This document shows positions 50,900 through 60,779 of a stretch of DNA of 64,000 nt, piece after piece. Source of the DNA: Lentisphaerae bacterium GWF2_57_35 (lineage in GTDB: Bacteria; Verrucomicrobiota; Kiritimatiellia; CAIQIC01; GWF2-57-35). Numbering within the stretch: position 1 is the stretch's first letter; each line of letters begins with the position of its first letter. Location: NCBI GenBank assembly GCA_001804865.1, contig MHBK01000055.1, forward strand, positions 1 to 64,000, given 5' to 3'. A program made the translations under genes and the position numbers. The notes beneath the pieces are model-generated. The model was not told where the DNA came from and ran no database searches. It saw nothing but the letters and a program-made list of their open reading frames with translations.

Positions 50900-51229
50900 T
50901 CAGATGTTAGGGGTATCCGCATGAGCCGCCTTTAAATAAACGTCCGCCTGTTTTTTGGCTTCTTCCCGGTTGCTGGCGGGATGGGCCAGATTGGCTAATA
51001 CCAGCGTTTGCTCCTTCGTGACTTCCACCAGACTTTCACCCACGGCAAAAAAAAGCTCGCGAGACTGTTTGACGATTTTAAGAACGCCGGCTTGGGTGGC
51101 GGCCACCAGCGGGGCATGTTGGGCCATGATGGTGAACTCGCCATTCACGCCGGGCGCCGCCAAGGATTCCGCGACGTCTTCGAAGACGGTTCCTTCCGGC
51201 GTAATGATGGACACTTTGAATAGATTCAT
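50900..51229 (-). CDS. atpC: ATP synthase F1 epsilon subunit
   Basis: The 109-residue product has the N-terminal beta-sandwich of epsilon (FKVSIITPEGTVFEDVAESL, NGEFTIMAQHAPLVAA) and only a short C-terminal helical part (NREEAKKQADVYLKAA). The usual length is about 130-140, so the second regulatory helix is short or missing; this weakens the ATP-hydrolysis brake known for epsilon. The stop codon TGA lies in the 9-bp target duplication of the MITE, so it was there before insertion, and the MITE did not truncate the gene. It starts 4 bases after the atpD stop. Confidence 0.93.
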   Translation of the reverse strand: MNLFKVSIITPEGTVFEDVAESLAAPGVNGEFTIMAQHAPLVAATQAGVLKIVKQSRELFFAVGESLVEVTKEQTLVLANLAHPASNREEAKKQADVYLKAAHADTPNI

Positions 51230-51233
51230 GTCC

Positions 51234-53551
<2,318 letters not shown>

Positions 53552-53566
53552 GTGACGATCCCCCGG

Positions 53567-55081
53567 CTACAGTTTAACCCGTTTTTTGAAGTCGGCCAGC
53601 AGGCTGTCGAGGGCCTGCTTGATTTCGGGCGACAATTGCCGCTTTGCTTCGAACTGCTTCACAAAATCCGCGTACGTCGTATCGAGCGCCTGGTACAACT
53701 GGGCTTCGAAATTGCGGACGTGGCGCAGCGGATAGCCATCCAGGTAGCCGTTGACGCCGGCATAAATAAACGCCACCTGCTTGACGATCGGCAGGGGCTG
53801 GTGCGGACCCTGTTTCATGGCCTCCATCAGGCGCTTGCCGCGGGTCAGTTGCTGGAGGGTGTTTTTGTCCAAGTCGGACGAAAACTGTGCGAAGGCCTCC
53901 ATTTCGCGGTATTGGGCCAGATCGATGCGAAGGGACCCGGCGGTTTGTTTCATCGCCTTGGTCTGTGCGTCGCCGCCCACGCGCGAAACCGAGATGCCGG
54001 GATTCACGGCGGGACGTTGGCCCGCATTGAAGAGCGCCGGTTCCAGGAAAATCTGTCCGTCGGTAATCGAGATGACATTGGTGGGAATGTAGGCCGAAAT
54101 ATCGTTGGCCTGGGTTTCCACAATGGGCAGCGCCGTCAAACTGCCGGCGCCTTTCTCGTCGTTGAGCTTGGACGCGCGTTCCAGCAGGCGGCTGTGCAGG
54201 TAGAAAATATCGCCCGGAAAGGCCTCTCGTCCCGGCGGCCGCCGCAGCAGCAGGGAGAGCTGTCGGTAGGCTTGGGCATGTTTGGTCAGATCGTCGTAAA
54301 CGATCAAGGCATGACGGCCGCTGTCCCGGAAATACTCGGCCATGGCGCAGCCCGAAAACGGCGCCAGGTATTGAAGCGGGGCGGGGTCCGAGGCAGTGGC
54401 GGCCACAATCGTCGTATATTCCATAGCGCCGTGCCGTTTGAGCTTTTCGTGCAGCAGGGCAACCGACGAGCGCTTTTGCCCGATGGCCACATAAAAACAC
54501 ATCATGTTCTTTCCGGCCTGATTGATGATGGTGTCGATGGCCATCGTCGTCTTGCCGATCTTGCGGTCGCCGATGATCAGTTGCCGCTGGCCGCGGCCGA
54601 TGGGGGTGAGCGCATCGATCGCTTTCATACCGGTTTCCAGCGGTTCCTTGACGTTTTGGCGTTCCATGATGCCGGGCGCCTTGATTTCGATAGGCCGAAA
54701 CTCCTTGGGGGCGATGGGCGCGCCGCCGTCGATCGCATTGCCGAGCGAGTCCACGATGCGTCCGCACAACGATTCCCCGACCGGCACGGAGGCGATGCGG
54801 CGGGTTCGTTTCACCCGGTCGCCCTCCTTGATCTGGGCATCGTCGCCGAGGACCGCCACGCCGACGTCCTCTTCCTCCAGATTCAACGCCAGACCCATGA
54901 TGCCGCAGGAAAACTCCACCAGCTCGCCGGCCATGACGCCCAGCAGCCCGTACACCCGGGCGATGCCGTCCCCGACGCTGAATACGGTTCCCGATTCGAG
55001 CACCTCGGCTTCGATGTCGAAGTCGATCAATTGCCGGCGCAGGATCGTCGAGATTTCAACGGGTTTTAAAAATGACTCCAT
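53567..55081 (-). CDS. atpA: ATP synthase F1 alpha subunit
   Basis: The start is the ATG at 55081 ([18 protein letters not shown]), with AGGGAG upstream; longer frames lack support. The 504-residue subunit has the P-loop [12 protein letters not shown] (GDRQTGKT in most species), [12 protein letters not shown], and the Arg-finger region [17 protein letters not shown]. It forms the non-catalytic nucleotide sites of F1. Normal length and place in the operon, 16 bases before atpG. Confidence 0.98.
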   Translation of the reverse strand: MESFLKPVEISTILRRQLIDFDIEAEVLESGTVFSVGDGIARVYGLLGVMAGELVEFSCGIMGLALNLEEEDVGVAVLGDDAQIKEGDRVKRTRRIASVPVGESLCGRIVDSLGNAIDGGAPIAPKEFRPIEIKAPGIMERQNVKEPLETGMKAIDALTPIGRGQRQLIIGDRKIGKTTMAIDTIINQAGKNMMCFYVAIGQKRSSVALLHEKLKRHGAMEYTTIVAATASDPAPLQYLAPFSGCAMAEYFRDSGRHALIVYDDLTKHAQAYRQLSLLLRRPPGREAFPGDIFYLHSRLLERASKLNDEKGAGSLTALPIVETQANDISAYIPTNVISITDGQIFLEPALFNAGQRPAVNPGISVSRVGGDAQTKAMKQTAGSLRIDLAQYREMEAFAQFSSDLDKNTLQQLTRGKRLMEAMKQGPHQPLPIVKQVAFIYAGVNGYLDGYPLRHVRNFEAQLYQALDTTYADFVKQFEAKRQLSPEIKQALDSLLADFKKRVKL

Positions 55082-55092
55082 AACATCTCCCT

Positions 55093-55632
55093 TTATGTGG
55101 CGGCCAGCCTTTGGGCCAGACGGTCGAATCGTCCGGACAGACTGCAATCATAAACCTTTTCCGGCGTCTCCATGACGAACCCACCCAACAACGAGGCGTC
55201 TTCCGCGATCGTGACGATGGTTTCCGGGCCGAACAGCTTTTTCGCTTTTTCCGTGAAAGCGGCCGATTCCTTCTCGGAAACCTCGTACGCCACCCGGATG
55301 CTGGCCTGCACAATGCCTCGCAGGCGCAGATAAAATTCCTCGAACGCCTCGATCGTCGAGGGCAGCAGCCGCAAGTCGCGGCGTTTTTCCAGTAGTTCAA
55401 GGAACTTGAACGTCAGGAGGTCAATCTTGCCTTCGAAAATAGCGCGAAGCACCTGGGGCCGGTCGACTTCGGTCATGAAGTACGGCGAGAGAAACAAATC
55501 GAACTCGGCCGATTGGGCCAGGAGGTCCTTCAGGTATTTCAAGTCCTCGTAAACGGCTTCGGTCCGATGATCGCTTTCCGCGGTTTTCAGAAGGGCTTTG
55601 GCATAGGATTTGGCGATCTTCAGTTTCTTCAT
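55093..55632 (-). CDS. atpH: ATP synthase F1 delta subunit
   Basis: The 179-residue protein has the OSCP/delta pattern: [15 protein letters not shown] at the N-terminus, [22 protein letters not shown] in the middle and [26 protein letters not shown] C-terminus. It joins the top of F1 to the b-subunit stalk. It is 12 bases upstream of atpA's start and 4 bases after the atpF stop. Confidence 0.96.
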   Translation of the reverse strand: MKKLKIAKSYAKALLKTAESDHRTEAVYEDLKYLKDLLAQSAEFDLFLSPYFMTEVDRPQVLRAIFEGKIDLLTFKFLELLEKRRDLRLLPSTIEAFEEFYLRLRGIVQASIRVAYEVSEKESAAFTEKAKKLFGPETIVTIAEDASLLGGFVMETPEKVYDCSLSGRFDRLAQRLAAT

Positions 55633-55635
55633 GGT

Positions 55636-56190
55636 TTACAGCTTGCTCAGCCATTGTCCGGTCAGAGCCCGGTTCTGTTCGGTATCCAAGTTCTTTTTGA
55701 TGAGCTTGCCGGCCAGTTCGATGGCCAGTTGCGCGCTCTCCTGCCGCAGGGCGTTGACGGCTTTTTCTTTTTCGAAGGCGATTTCCTGCTGTGCGCTGAC
55801 CAGCAGCAACCGCGATTCTTCCCGCGCCTGATTCCGCATGGAATCGGAGGTTTCCTGGGCCGTTTTGCGGGCCTGTTCGATCAGTTCGCGCGCTTGGGCA
55901 TCGGCCTCTTGGAGCAGCCGCTCGCATTGTATTTTTGTGTCTTCAGCTTGCTGGCGGGCCTTGTCGGCGGTGTCCAGGGACGCCTTGATGTCGTTTTCCC
56001 GCTTGTCCAGCGCGGCCAGGATCGGCTTCCAGGCGATCTTGTAGAGAATGAAGGCCGTGACGGTGAACATCAGCCAGGTCAGCAGGACCATCTCGCCCGA
56101 AATATCCATGACCGTATGGTGCATGCCCTGCGGCGTCGAAGCCGTTTTGACCTCAACGACGGCCTGAGTGGTTGTAAGCTCTGCATTCAT
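55636..56190 (-). CDS. atpF: ATP synthase Fo b subunit
   Basis: The 184-residue product has one N-terminal membrane helix (about residues 32-52, MVLLTWLMFTVTAFILYKIAW) preceded by an unusually long polar segment of about 30 residues, and then a continuous charged helix (AALDKRENDIKASLDTADKA ...) that forms the outer stalk dimer. The C-terminal end binds delta. Only one b gene is seen, so the stalk should be a homodimer. It lies between atpE and atpH. Confidence 0.96.
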   Translation of the reverse strand: MNAELTTTQAVVEVKTASTPQGMHHTVMDISGEMVLLTWLMFTVTAFILYKIAWKPILAALDKRENDIKASLDTADKARQQAEDTKIQCERLLQEADAQARELIEQARKTAQETSDSMRNQAREESRLLLVSAQQEIAFEKEKAVNALRQESAQLAIELAGKLIKKNLDTEQNRALTGQWLSKL

Positions 56191-56211
56191 AATGTAAGGA
56201 ATTTGCTGTCC

Positions 56212-56421
56212 TTACATCTGAAGGAAACAAATGACCAGGCTGAACAGGGCCACGCCCTCGATCAACGCGCTGAAAATCAAGGCCGTCACTTGCAGCTTGG
56301 GCGCCATTTCCGGCTGGCGGGCCATGCCTTGCACGGCGGCCGCGCCGACGGTTCCGACTCCAATGCCCGCTCCGATGGCGGCTAATCCTGCACCCACGCT
56401 GGCTAAAGCAATTCCTGTCAT
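56212..56421 (-). CDS. atpE: ATP synthase Fo c subunit
   Basis: The ATG at 56421 gives 69 residues, a hairpin of two membrane helices with the polar loop MARQPEMAPK. The ion-binding Glu is in helix two (IFSALIEGVALFSLV), and helix one is Gly/Ala-rich (AGLAAIGAGIGVGTVGAA), as in tightly packed c-rings. The residues round the Glu (EG, with no following Ser/Thr pair) suggest a proton-type and not a sodium-type ring. The longer frame upstream runs into atpB and is not used. Confidence 0.96.
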   Translation of the reverse strand: MTGIALASVGAGLAAIGAGIGVGTVGAAAVQGMARQPEMAPKLQVTALIFSALIEGVALFSLVICFLQM

Positions 56422-56449
56422 GTTCGCATCCTTCCTGTTGTTTGTGCTG

Positions 56450-57274
56450 TCAATGTTCGGGCCGATAAAGTTGGCCCATGTAAACTGCCGATAAAAGGGT
56501 GAAAATATACGCCTGGAAAAAGGCGATAAAGATCTCGAAAAAATAAACGCACACCACGAGAGCCAGCACCGGCGCCGCCCATAATCCAAACAAGGCGACC
56601 AGGCCCACCAGCGAAAAGATGATGATGTGTCCTGCCAGCATGTTGGCGAACAGCCGGATCATCAGCGCCATGACCTTGCTGATCATGCTGACGAATTCCA
56701 GCGGCGCCATAAAAATCTTCAGCGGCAGGGGCAGGCCGGGGGGAATGAAGGTCAGCAGGAAATTTTTGACTCCGCATCGGTAGATGCCGCCGCCGACCAT
56801 GAACCCCAGCGTGATGGCCGCCAGCGCTCCGGTTACATTGATGTTGCCGGTGGCGGTGGTGAAAAGGGGCACGAGTCCCAGCAGGTTTAAAATCAAAATG
56901 AAAAAGAAGAAGCTGCAGAAGAGGGGCGCCATGCGGCGTCCGTCCTTTTCGCCGAGAAAGGCGATGGCGATTTGATTCCGGATAAACAGCACGAAGACTT
57001 CCAGAAGGTTGGCCCACCCGTGCTGCACGGACTTGTTGGGTTTGTAAAAAAAGCCGCAGAAGAAAATCAGCAAAAGGCAGCCTACCGCGATCATGACCCC
57101 GTCGTATCGAAAGATATCGAGCTGGGGAACATTGACGAACGGAAGATTCCAGACGTCGGCTTCCGCAATGTGATACATGACATGCTCATAAATAAAGTCA
57201 TGCACAGCGATTTTGGTATCGACCGGACCTCCCGCGCTCACGGCATTCGTTGCTATATCAACCGACGATGTCAT
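56450..57274 (-). CDS. atpB: ATP synthase Fo a subunit
   Basis: The 274-residue membrane protein has about six helices. The essential Arg is in MALMIRLFANMLAGHIIIF and the C-terminal half-channel helix is FEIFIAFFQAYIFTLLSAVY. It forms the ion path next to the c-ring. It has the usual N-terminal extracytoplasmic part. It is the first canonical gene of the operon; 63 bases upstream lies the MITE that separates it from the atpZ-like gene. Confidence 0.97.
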   Translation of the reverse strand: MTSSVDIATNAVSAGGPVDTKIAVHDFIYEHVMYHIAEADVWNLPFVNVPQLDIFRYDGVMIAVGCLLLIFFCGFFYKPNKSVQHGWANLLEVFVLFIRNQIAIAFLGEKDGRRMAPLFCSFFFFILILNLLGLVPLFTTATGNINVTGALAAITLGFMVGGGIYRCGVKNFLLTFIPPGLPLPLKIFMAPLEFVSMISKVMALMIRLFANMLAGHIIIFSLVGLVALFGLWAAPVLALVVCVYFFEIFIAFFQAYIFTLLSAVYMGQLYRPEH

Positions 57275-57337
57275 AAAATTGGGGGAAGCTTAAGCCGTCG
57301 CCCCCCTTTTCTCAATCGAAAAATCAAGGGATGGGTC

Positions 57338-57475
57338 GGGTGCATCTTGACACGGCCCCTCCTCAACGTCTGGCGCTGGAAAGAAACCACCGGCTTACGC
57401 CGGCGGCTAAGTAGCCGCGTCCGTAAGGACGTGGATTCTTATTCGTATGCGCGGGGGCCGTGTCAGGATGCACCC
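57338..57475 (+). mobile_element. 138-bp MITE, copy 2
   Basis: It has the same size and terminal inverted repeats as 50755-50892, in opposite orientation, with one base changed in the right end (GTCAGGATGC). The flanks GGATGGGTC and GGGCGGGGC match at six of nine bases, a worn target duplication. The right end overlaps the last codons of the atpZ-like gene. Confidence 0.92.
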
Positions 57476-57717
57476 GGGCGGGGCGGATCGTCGTGGGTGC
57501 GGGCCACTTTCCAAATCTCGTACGCCACGCCCGCCATGCCGAGTATCCAGCCGCAGACGATGCCCGCCTTTTTATGTCCGATTTTGATGCCGATATAATA
57601 ACCGAGCATCGTCCAGATCAGGATCATGACGGGTATGTTCCAGGCGATGGCCAGCACGGTCTGGCGGCTGGTATCGTCGGCCTTCTTCTGGGCTGTTTTT
57701 TTGTCCATGCCGGGCAT
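57463..57717 (-). CDS. AtpZ/AtpI-like ATP synthase accessory membrane protein
   Basis: The 84-residue product has two membrane helices (about residues 20-42, with MILIWTMLGYYIGIKIG, and 50-68, GIVCGWILGMAGVAYEIWK) and a basic loop, the pattern of AtpZ/gene-1 proteins encoded upstream of atpB. They help c-ring assembly or carry Mg2+/Ca2+. The last three residues (GAS) and the TGA stop come from the inverted repeat of the inserted MITE, so the original C-terminus was changed. The MITE also lies between this gene and atpB, so it may act on operon transcription. Confidence 0.85.
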   Translation of the reverse strand: MPGMDKKTAQKKADDTSRQTVLAIAWNIPVMILIWTMLGYYIGIKIGHKKAGIVCGWILGMAGVAYEIWKVARTHDDPPRPGAS

Positions 57718-57814
57718 TTAAACGCGCCGGTCTCGATAAGGCAACATTTGTTATTTCTGCATTGAGTGTTTGCGCGCAAGTGAGTAAAGTCGTGCTGTTA
57801 AGCGGGGGCATTTC

Positions 57815-58522
57815 ATGAACCAAGCTGAAATAGTCAGAAGATTCCTCCAGAAACGTGAAGACGTGGACATTCACGAAACCGGTTTCCCCTGCGTGGCCAT
57901 TTCCCGGCAATCGGGGGCCGGCGGACATTTCCTGGGCCGCGAAATCCTGCGGCAGCTCTTGGAAAACAAGCGTGCCGATCTCAATTCCGGCTGGGAAATG
58001 TTCGACCAGAAATTGTGCGCCATGCTGGCCCAGCATGAGGGGGGCGAGGCGTTGTTCCAATCGTTGCTGAACGAGGAATATCGCCGGGGCGTGCATCAAT
58101 CCGTCTATGAGATGCTTGTCGGACGGCCCGAACAATACGATATGCAAAAGAAGATCTTCGAAGTCATCCGGCTGCTGGCTCTGTTGGGCAAGGTGATTAT
58201 CATTGGCCGGGGCGCCGTGTGCGTGACGCAGGGCATGCCGCAAACCATTCGAATTCGATTAATCGAACCTGAAAAACTTCGTTTGCAGCACATGATAGAG
58301 ATTCTCCAGAAGCCGGCAAAAGAGGTTCTCCAAATCATGCACAAGCAGGATCGGGATCGAGAGCAAATGATTCGAACCTTTTTCAACAAGGACATCAACG
58401 ATCCTCTTTTATACGATTTGACGTGGAATACCGGTACGGTGGACATTCAGGAAATGGCCGCGGCCGTTATCAAAATGCTTGAAATGAGAATGGAACGATT
58501 AAAGCCCAAGCGCCCGGCTTGA
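57815..58522 (+). CDS. Cytidylate kinase-like family protein
   Basis: The 235-residue protein has a P-loop NTPase fold of the cytidylate-kinase-like group: AISRQSGAGGHFLGREI (phosphate loop), VIIIGRGAVCVTQGMP and the lid-like HKQDRDREQMIRTFFNKD (Arg-rich), with YDLTWNTGTVDIQEMA near the end. It is distinct from the housekeeping Cmk; members often lie near cofactor or sensory genes, and their substrate is unknown. It is divergent from the ATP synthase operon. A GC-rich GGGGG lies near the ATG. Confidence 0.85.
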   Translation: MNQAEIVRRFLQKREDVDIHETGFPCVAISRQSGAGGHFLGREILRQLLENKRADLNSGWEMFDQKLCAMLAQHEGGEALFQSLLNEEYRRGVHQSVYEMLVGRPEQYDMQKKIFEVIRLLALLGKVIIIGRGAVCVTQGMPQTIRIRLIEPEKLRLQHMIEILQKPAKEVLQIMHKQDRDREQMIRTFFNKDINDPLLYDLTWNTGTVDIQEMAAAVIKMLEMRMERLKPKRPA

Positions 58523-58826
58523 TTCGTATGCTATTGCCGCGTAGAGCATTGCTTTTGTCTCATTGCATATTTCCGCCAAGGTGCTATAACAAAGAGGCCT
58601 TTTTCTTCATCCCAGAGGGTTGAGGAGTGGTGGAGTGTTGGACAAATGAAGCGTTGGGAATCCATAGGTATCGCGGAAGAATGTGACGTTGTTCCGGACG
58701 CTGTTGTATTTTTTACGCCCGTACGCATGAAGTCGAATGGTCTCGTTTCAATGCTTTCCTACTCCAATTCAGTCCCTGCACCCAGGGCGCCCATGAATCG
58801 TTTTTTAATTAAACAAGGAGAACGCA
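58523..58826. other. Intergenic region
   Basis: No gene is supported in 304 bases. AAGGAG at 58817-58822 is the ribosome site of the TTG start at 58827. No clear terminator or repeat is seen. Confidence 0.5.
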
Positions 58827-59714
58827 TTGAGTAATAACAGCGAGTCGGAAGCTATCGTCCAACCCAAACGCGGCACCATGCACCGCATCATCAATCATTT
58901 GATTCAGCTTCAGGAGCTGACCGTGGCTCGTGCCCAACAGGAGGCGTCCATGCCCGGTGCGCGACTGGCCCAGCTTGAGGCGTCAATCAAAACCCTGGCG
59001 GGCGAATTGCCGCAGGATACGTATGGCCAGTTTCACCGTCTCGAAAAGAAGGGCCAATTGTCGATTGTGCCCGTAGCCAATGGCGTCTGCACGGCTTGCG
59101 GAATATCGTTGCCGGTCAGCTTGGTTCATGCCGTCCATGCCGCCGAAAAACTGCACACCTGTCCCAACTGCGCCCGTTTGCTTTATTACCCCGAATCGTC
59201 CGCCCGCAATACCCGCAAGAGTCAGCGGCGCAGCGAGACGCCTAAAGTGGGCATTGAACGATTTTCCTCCCAGGAGCTGATGATTCCCCAATTGGCCTCC
59301 GTGGAGCGCGACGATGTCCTGGCCGAATTGTGCAATAAGATGGAAGCGGAAGGCTTTGTCGACAATGCAGCCCGCTTGTTCGAGGAATCGCTCCGCCGCG
59401 AAGCGATCGTCAGTACGGCCGTGGATCACGGCCTGGCCTTCCCCCACGTCCGCGGCGTCGAAGGCGGCGCTTTGACCCTGGCCCTGGGGATCAGCAAAAA
59501 AGGCATCAAATTCGGCGGCCCGGCGCGCAGCCTGACGCGCGTTGTGTTTTTCATGGTGATTCCCACCGCCGCCAGTGCGTTCTACCTGAAGCTGCTCTCG
59601 GGCCTGGCCCAGACCTTTCAGAAAGACGACGCCCGCGAACGGCTCATGGAATGCGAAACGCCGGAGAAGCTGTGGAAGGCGCTGATCAAGGCCACTAAAG
59701 CCACCATTCAATAG
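58827..59714 (+). CDS. C4 zinc ribbon fused to a PTS EIIA domain
   Basis: The start is TTG with AAGGAG upstream. The 295-residue protein begins with a helical, coiled-coil-like region (about 12-70: RIINHLIQLQELTVARAQQ) and a zinc ribbon at about 90-120 (GVCTACGISL and HTCPNCARLLYY), as in CT398-type proteins. A charged linker leads to an EIIA domain (about 150-290) with the candidate phosphorylation site GLAFPHVRGV and MVIPTAASAFYLKLLSGLA. The combination of nucleic-acid/protein-binding ribbon and EIIA suggests that a PTS phosphorylation signal controls another protein or RNA. I know of no named family for this fusion. Confidence 0.85.
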   Translation: MSNNSESEAIVQPKRGTMHRIINHLIQLQELTVARAQQEASMPGARLAQLEASIKTLAGELPQDTYGQFHRLEKKGQLSIVPVANGVCTACGISLPVSLVHAVHAAEKLHTCPNCARLLYYPESSARNTRKSQRRSETPKVGIERFSSQELMIPQLASVERDDVLAELCNKMEAEGFVDNAARLFEESLRREAIVSTAVDHGLAFPHVRGVEGGALTLALGISKKGIKFGGPARSLTRVVFFMVIPTAASAFYLKLLSGLAQTFQKDDARERLMECETPEKLWKALIKATKATIQ

Positions 59715-59792
59715 GCTGCGCGAGAACTGGAAGCCGTTTTTCCCTGGATGCCTGCGGTCTCCTGTGGAAGAACGGCTCGCCTAGTCGCCTAA

Positions 59793-59864
59793 TCAGATCC
59801 CCAAAATGCAGCCCATCACGATGCTTAGCGACAGAATCAAATAAGCCCAGCATAATTTTTTCAT
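59793..59864 (-). CDS. Possible 23-residue lipoprotein-like peptide
   Basis: The minus strand reads MKKLCWAYLILSLSIVMG then CILGI. AAGGAAC lies seven bases before the ATG. The VMGC at the end of the hydrophobic stretch is a lipobox, as in entericidin-like toxins or small lysis lipoproteins, which are usually longer. It is too short for statistics; presence of a good ribosome site and signal is the only evidence. Confidence 0.4.
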   Translation of the reverse strand: MKKLCWAYLILSLSIVMGCILGI

Positions 59865-60069
59865 ATCTATGTTCCTTCATCCCATGCAACCGCTCTCATT
59901 TTTAATGTAAAATACGCTTCAACGATCGAAATCGCAATTGTTTTTAACTACGGAAGGTTCGTTTCCATTCGATGGTTGTGTTTAGCGCAATCGGTTTATG
60001 CTGTAAGGCGCTGTTTTAAAGTTAGATAACACGAGTACCCAGGCGCGGTGGAATCACAATCAACAACGA

Positions 60070-60165
60070 AGAGTTTTCAGCCACAAAGATCACATAGAAC
60101 ACAAAGAATATACGGCATAAGTTTCTTTCTATGTGTTCTTTGTGATATTTGTGGCTGAAACTCTT
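60070..60165. repeat. Long inverted repeat of AACACAAAG type
   Basis: The arms 60070-60108 and 60124-60165 are inverted copies (GAGTTTTCAGCCACAAAGAT... against ...ATTTGTGGCTGAAACTC) with a few mismatches. They would fold into a hairpin of about 40 bp. Related repeats built on 'cacaaagaacacaaag' occur between genes in various environmental bacteria. Confidence 0.8.
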
Positions 60166-60214
60166 TGTCTTTTTCTTTTTGGTTTTTATTCAAAACGGGA
60201 TATGGGTTGGGCGG

Positions 60215-60748
60215 CTAATTCAAGCTTTTGGGAGGTGTCCGGGAATGGCGGACGGAGCCGTCGGTGTAAAGAATATGATAGCGCCGCCAGTGCGGTGCGG
60301 GGACCTGATCGGAAAGGGCGTTGATTTCCGTCAGTATCCAGACCGGCTCCTTCGAATCCCGGAGCTTTTTTCCGTTGAGTTCCACGTTCCACACATAAGT
60401 CAGACCGGTATCTTGGAATAGTTTGGGCGTGGCCGGGCAAATGTAAATTTCCGGGCCCGCCACATAAGCGGCCAGCGCGGTCGGCAGGCTGTCGCTGTCT
60501 TGCTTGGGGTCGTCGGGAAAGAAGGCGACGTGGGGAAGCATGCCCCGGTCGATTTCATATTGCTCCAGCGCGGAATAGAGCCGATGCAGCCGGTTTTCGC
60601 ATTGGTTTGCCTCAATTTGCTCGAGGGAAATCGTATAAACAACGACGCCGATCGCCCCGGCGGTCAGTAAGACGACGGCCAGTCGCATCAGTGAGTGCGC
60701 GAGGAAACTCACGAACGGCTGTCGTTGAGTTGAATTCCATGTTCGCAT
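60215..60748 (-). CDS. Pseudopilin-like membrane protein
   Basis: The 177-residue product has one N-terminal membrane helix (about residues 20-42: LMRLAVVLLTAGAIGVVVY) followed by a long helix and a globular part with a Cys pair (ICPATP). The last part YHILYTDGSVRHSR is like the H-X9-DG end of planctomycete-type pilin-like proteins. The GFTLIE prepilin cleavage motif is missing, so it is probably not processed as a pilin. It is 31 bases upstream on the map from the kinase gene's end, same strand, so co-transcription with the kinase is possible. Confidence 0.7.
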   Translation of the reverse strand: MRTWNSTQRQPFVSFLAHSLMRLAVVLLTAGAIGVVVYTISLEQIEANQCENRLHRLYSALEQYEIDRGMLPHVAFFPDDPKQDSDSLPTALAAYVAGPEIYICPATPKLFQDTGLTYVWNVELNGKKLRDSKEPVWILTEINALSDQVPAPHWRRYHILYTDGSVRHSRTPPKSLN

Positions 60749-60779
60749 GAATCAGGGACATTAAGAGGTCGAGGGGGGA

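Larger units (their letters stand above)
59715..60214. other. Intergenic region
   Basis: Only a tiny lipoprotein-like ORF (59793-59864, minus) and a long inverted repeat (60070-60165) are seen. The rest is AT-rich with no structure that I can name. Confidence 0.55.

Noticed and set aside
50672..50900. Open frame crossing the first MITE
   Set aside because: It is formed by the MITE sequence itself; the same peptide is seen in the second copy, which shows it comes from the element.
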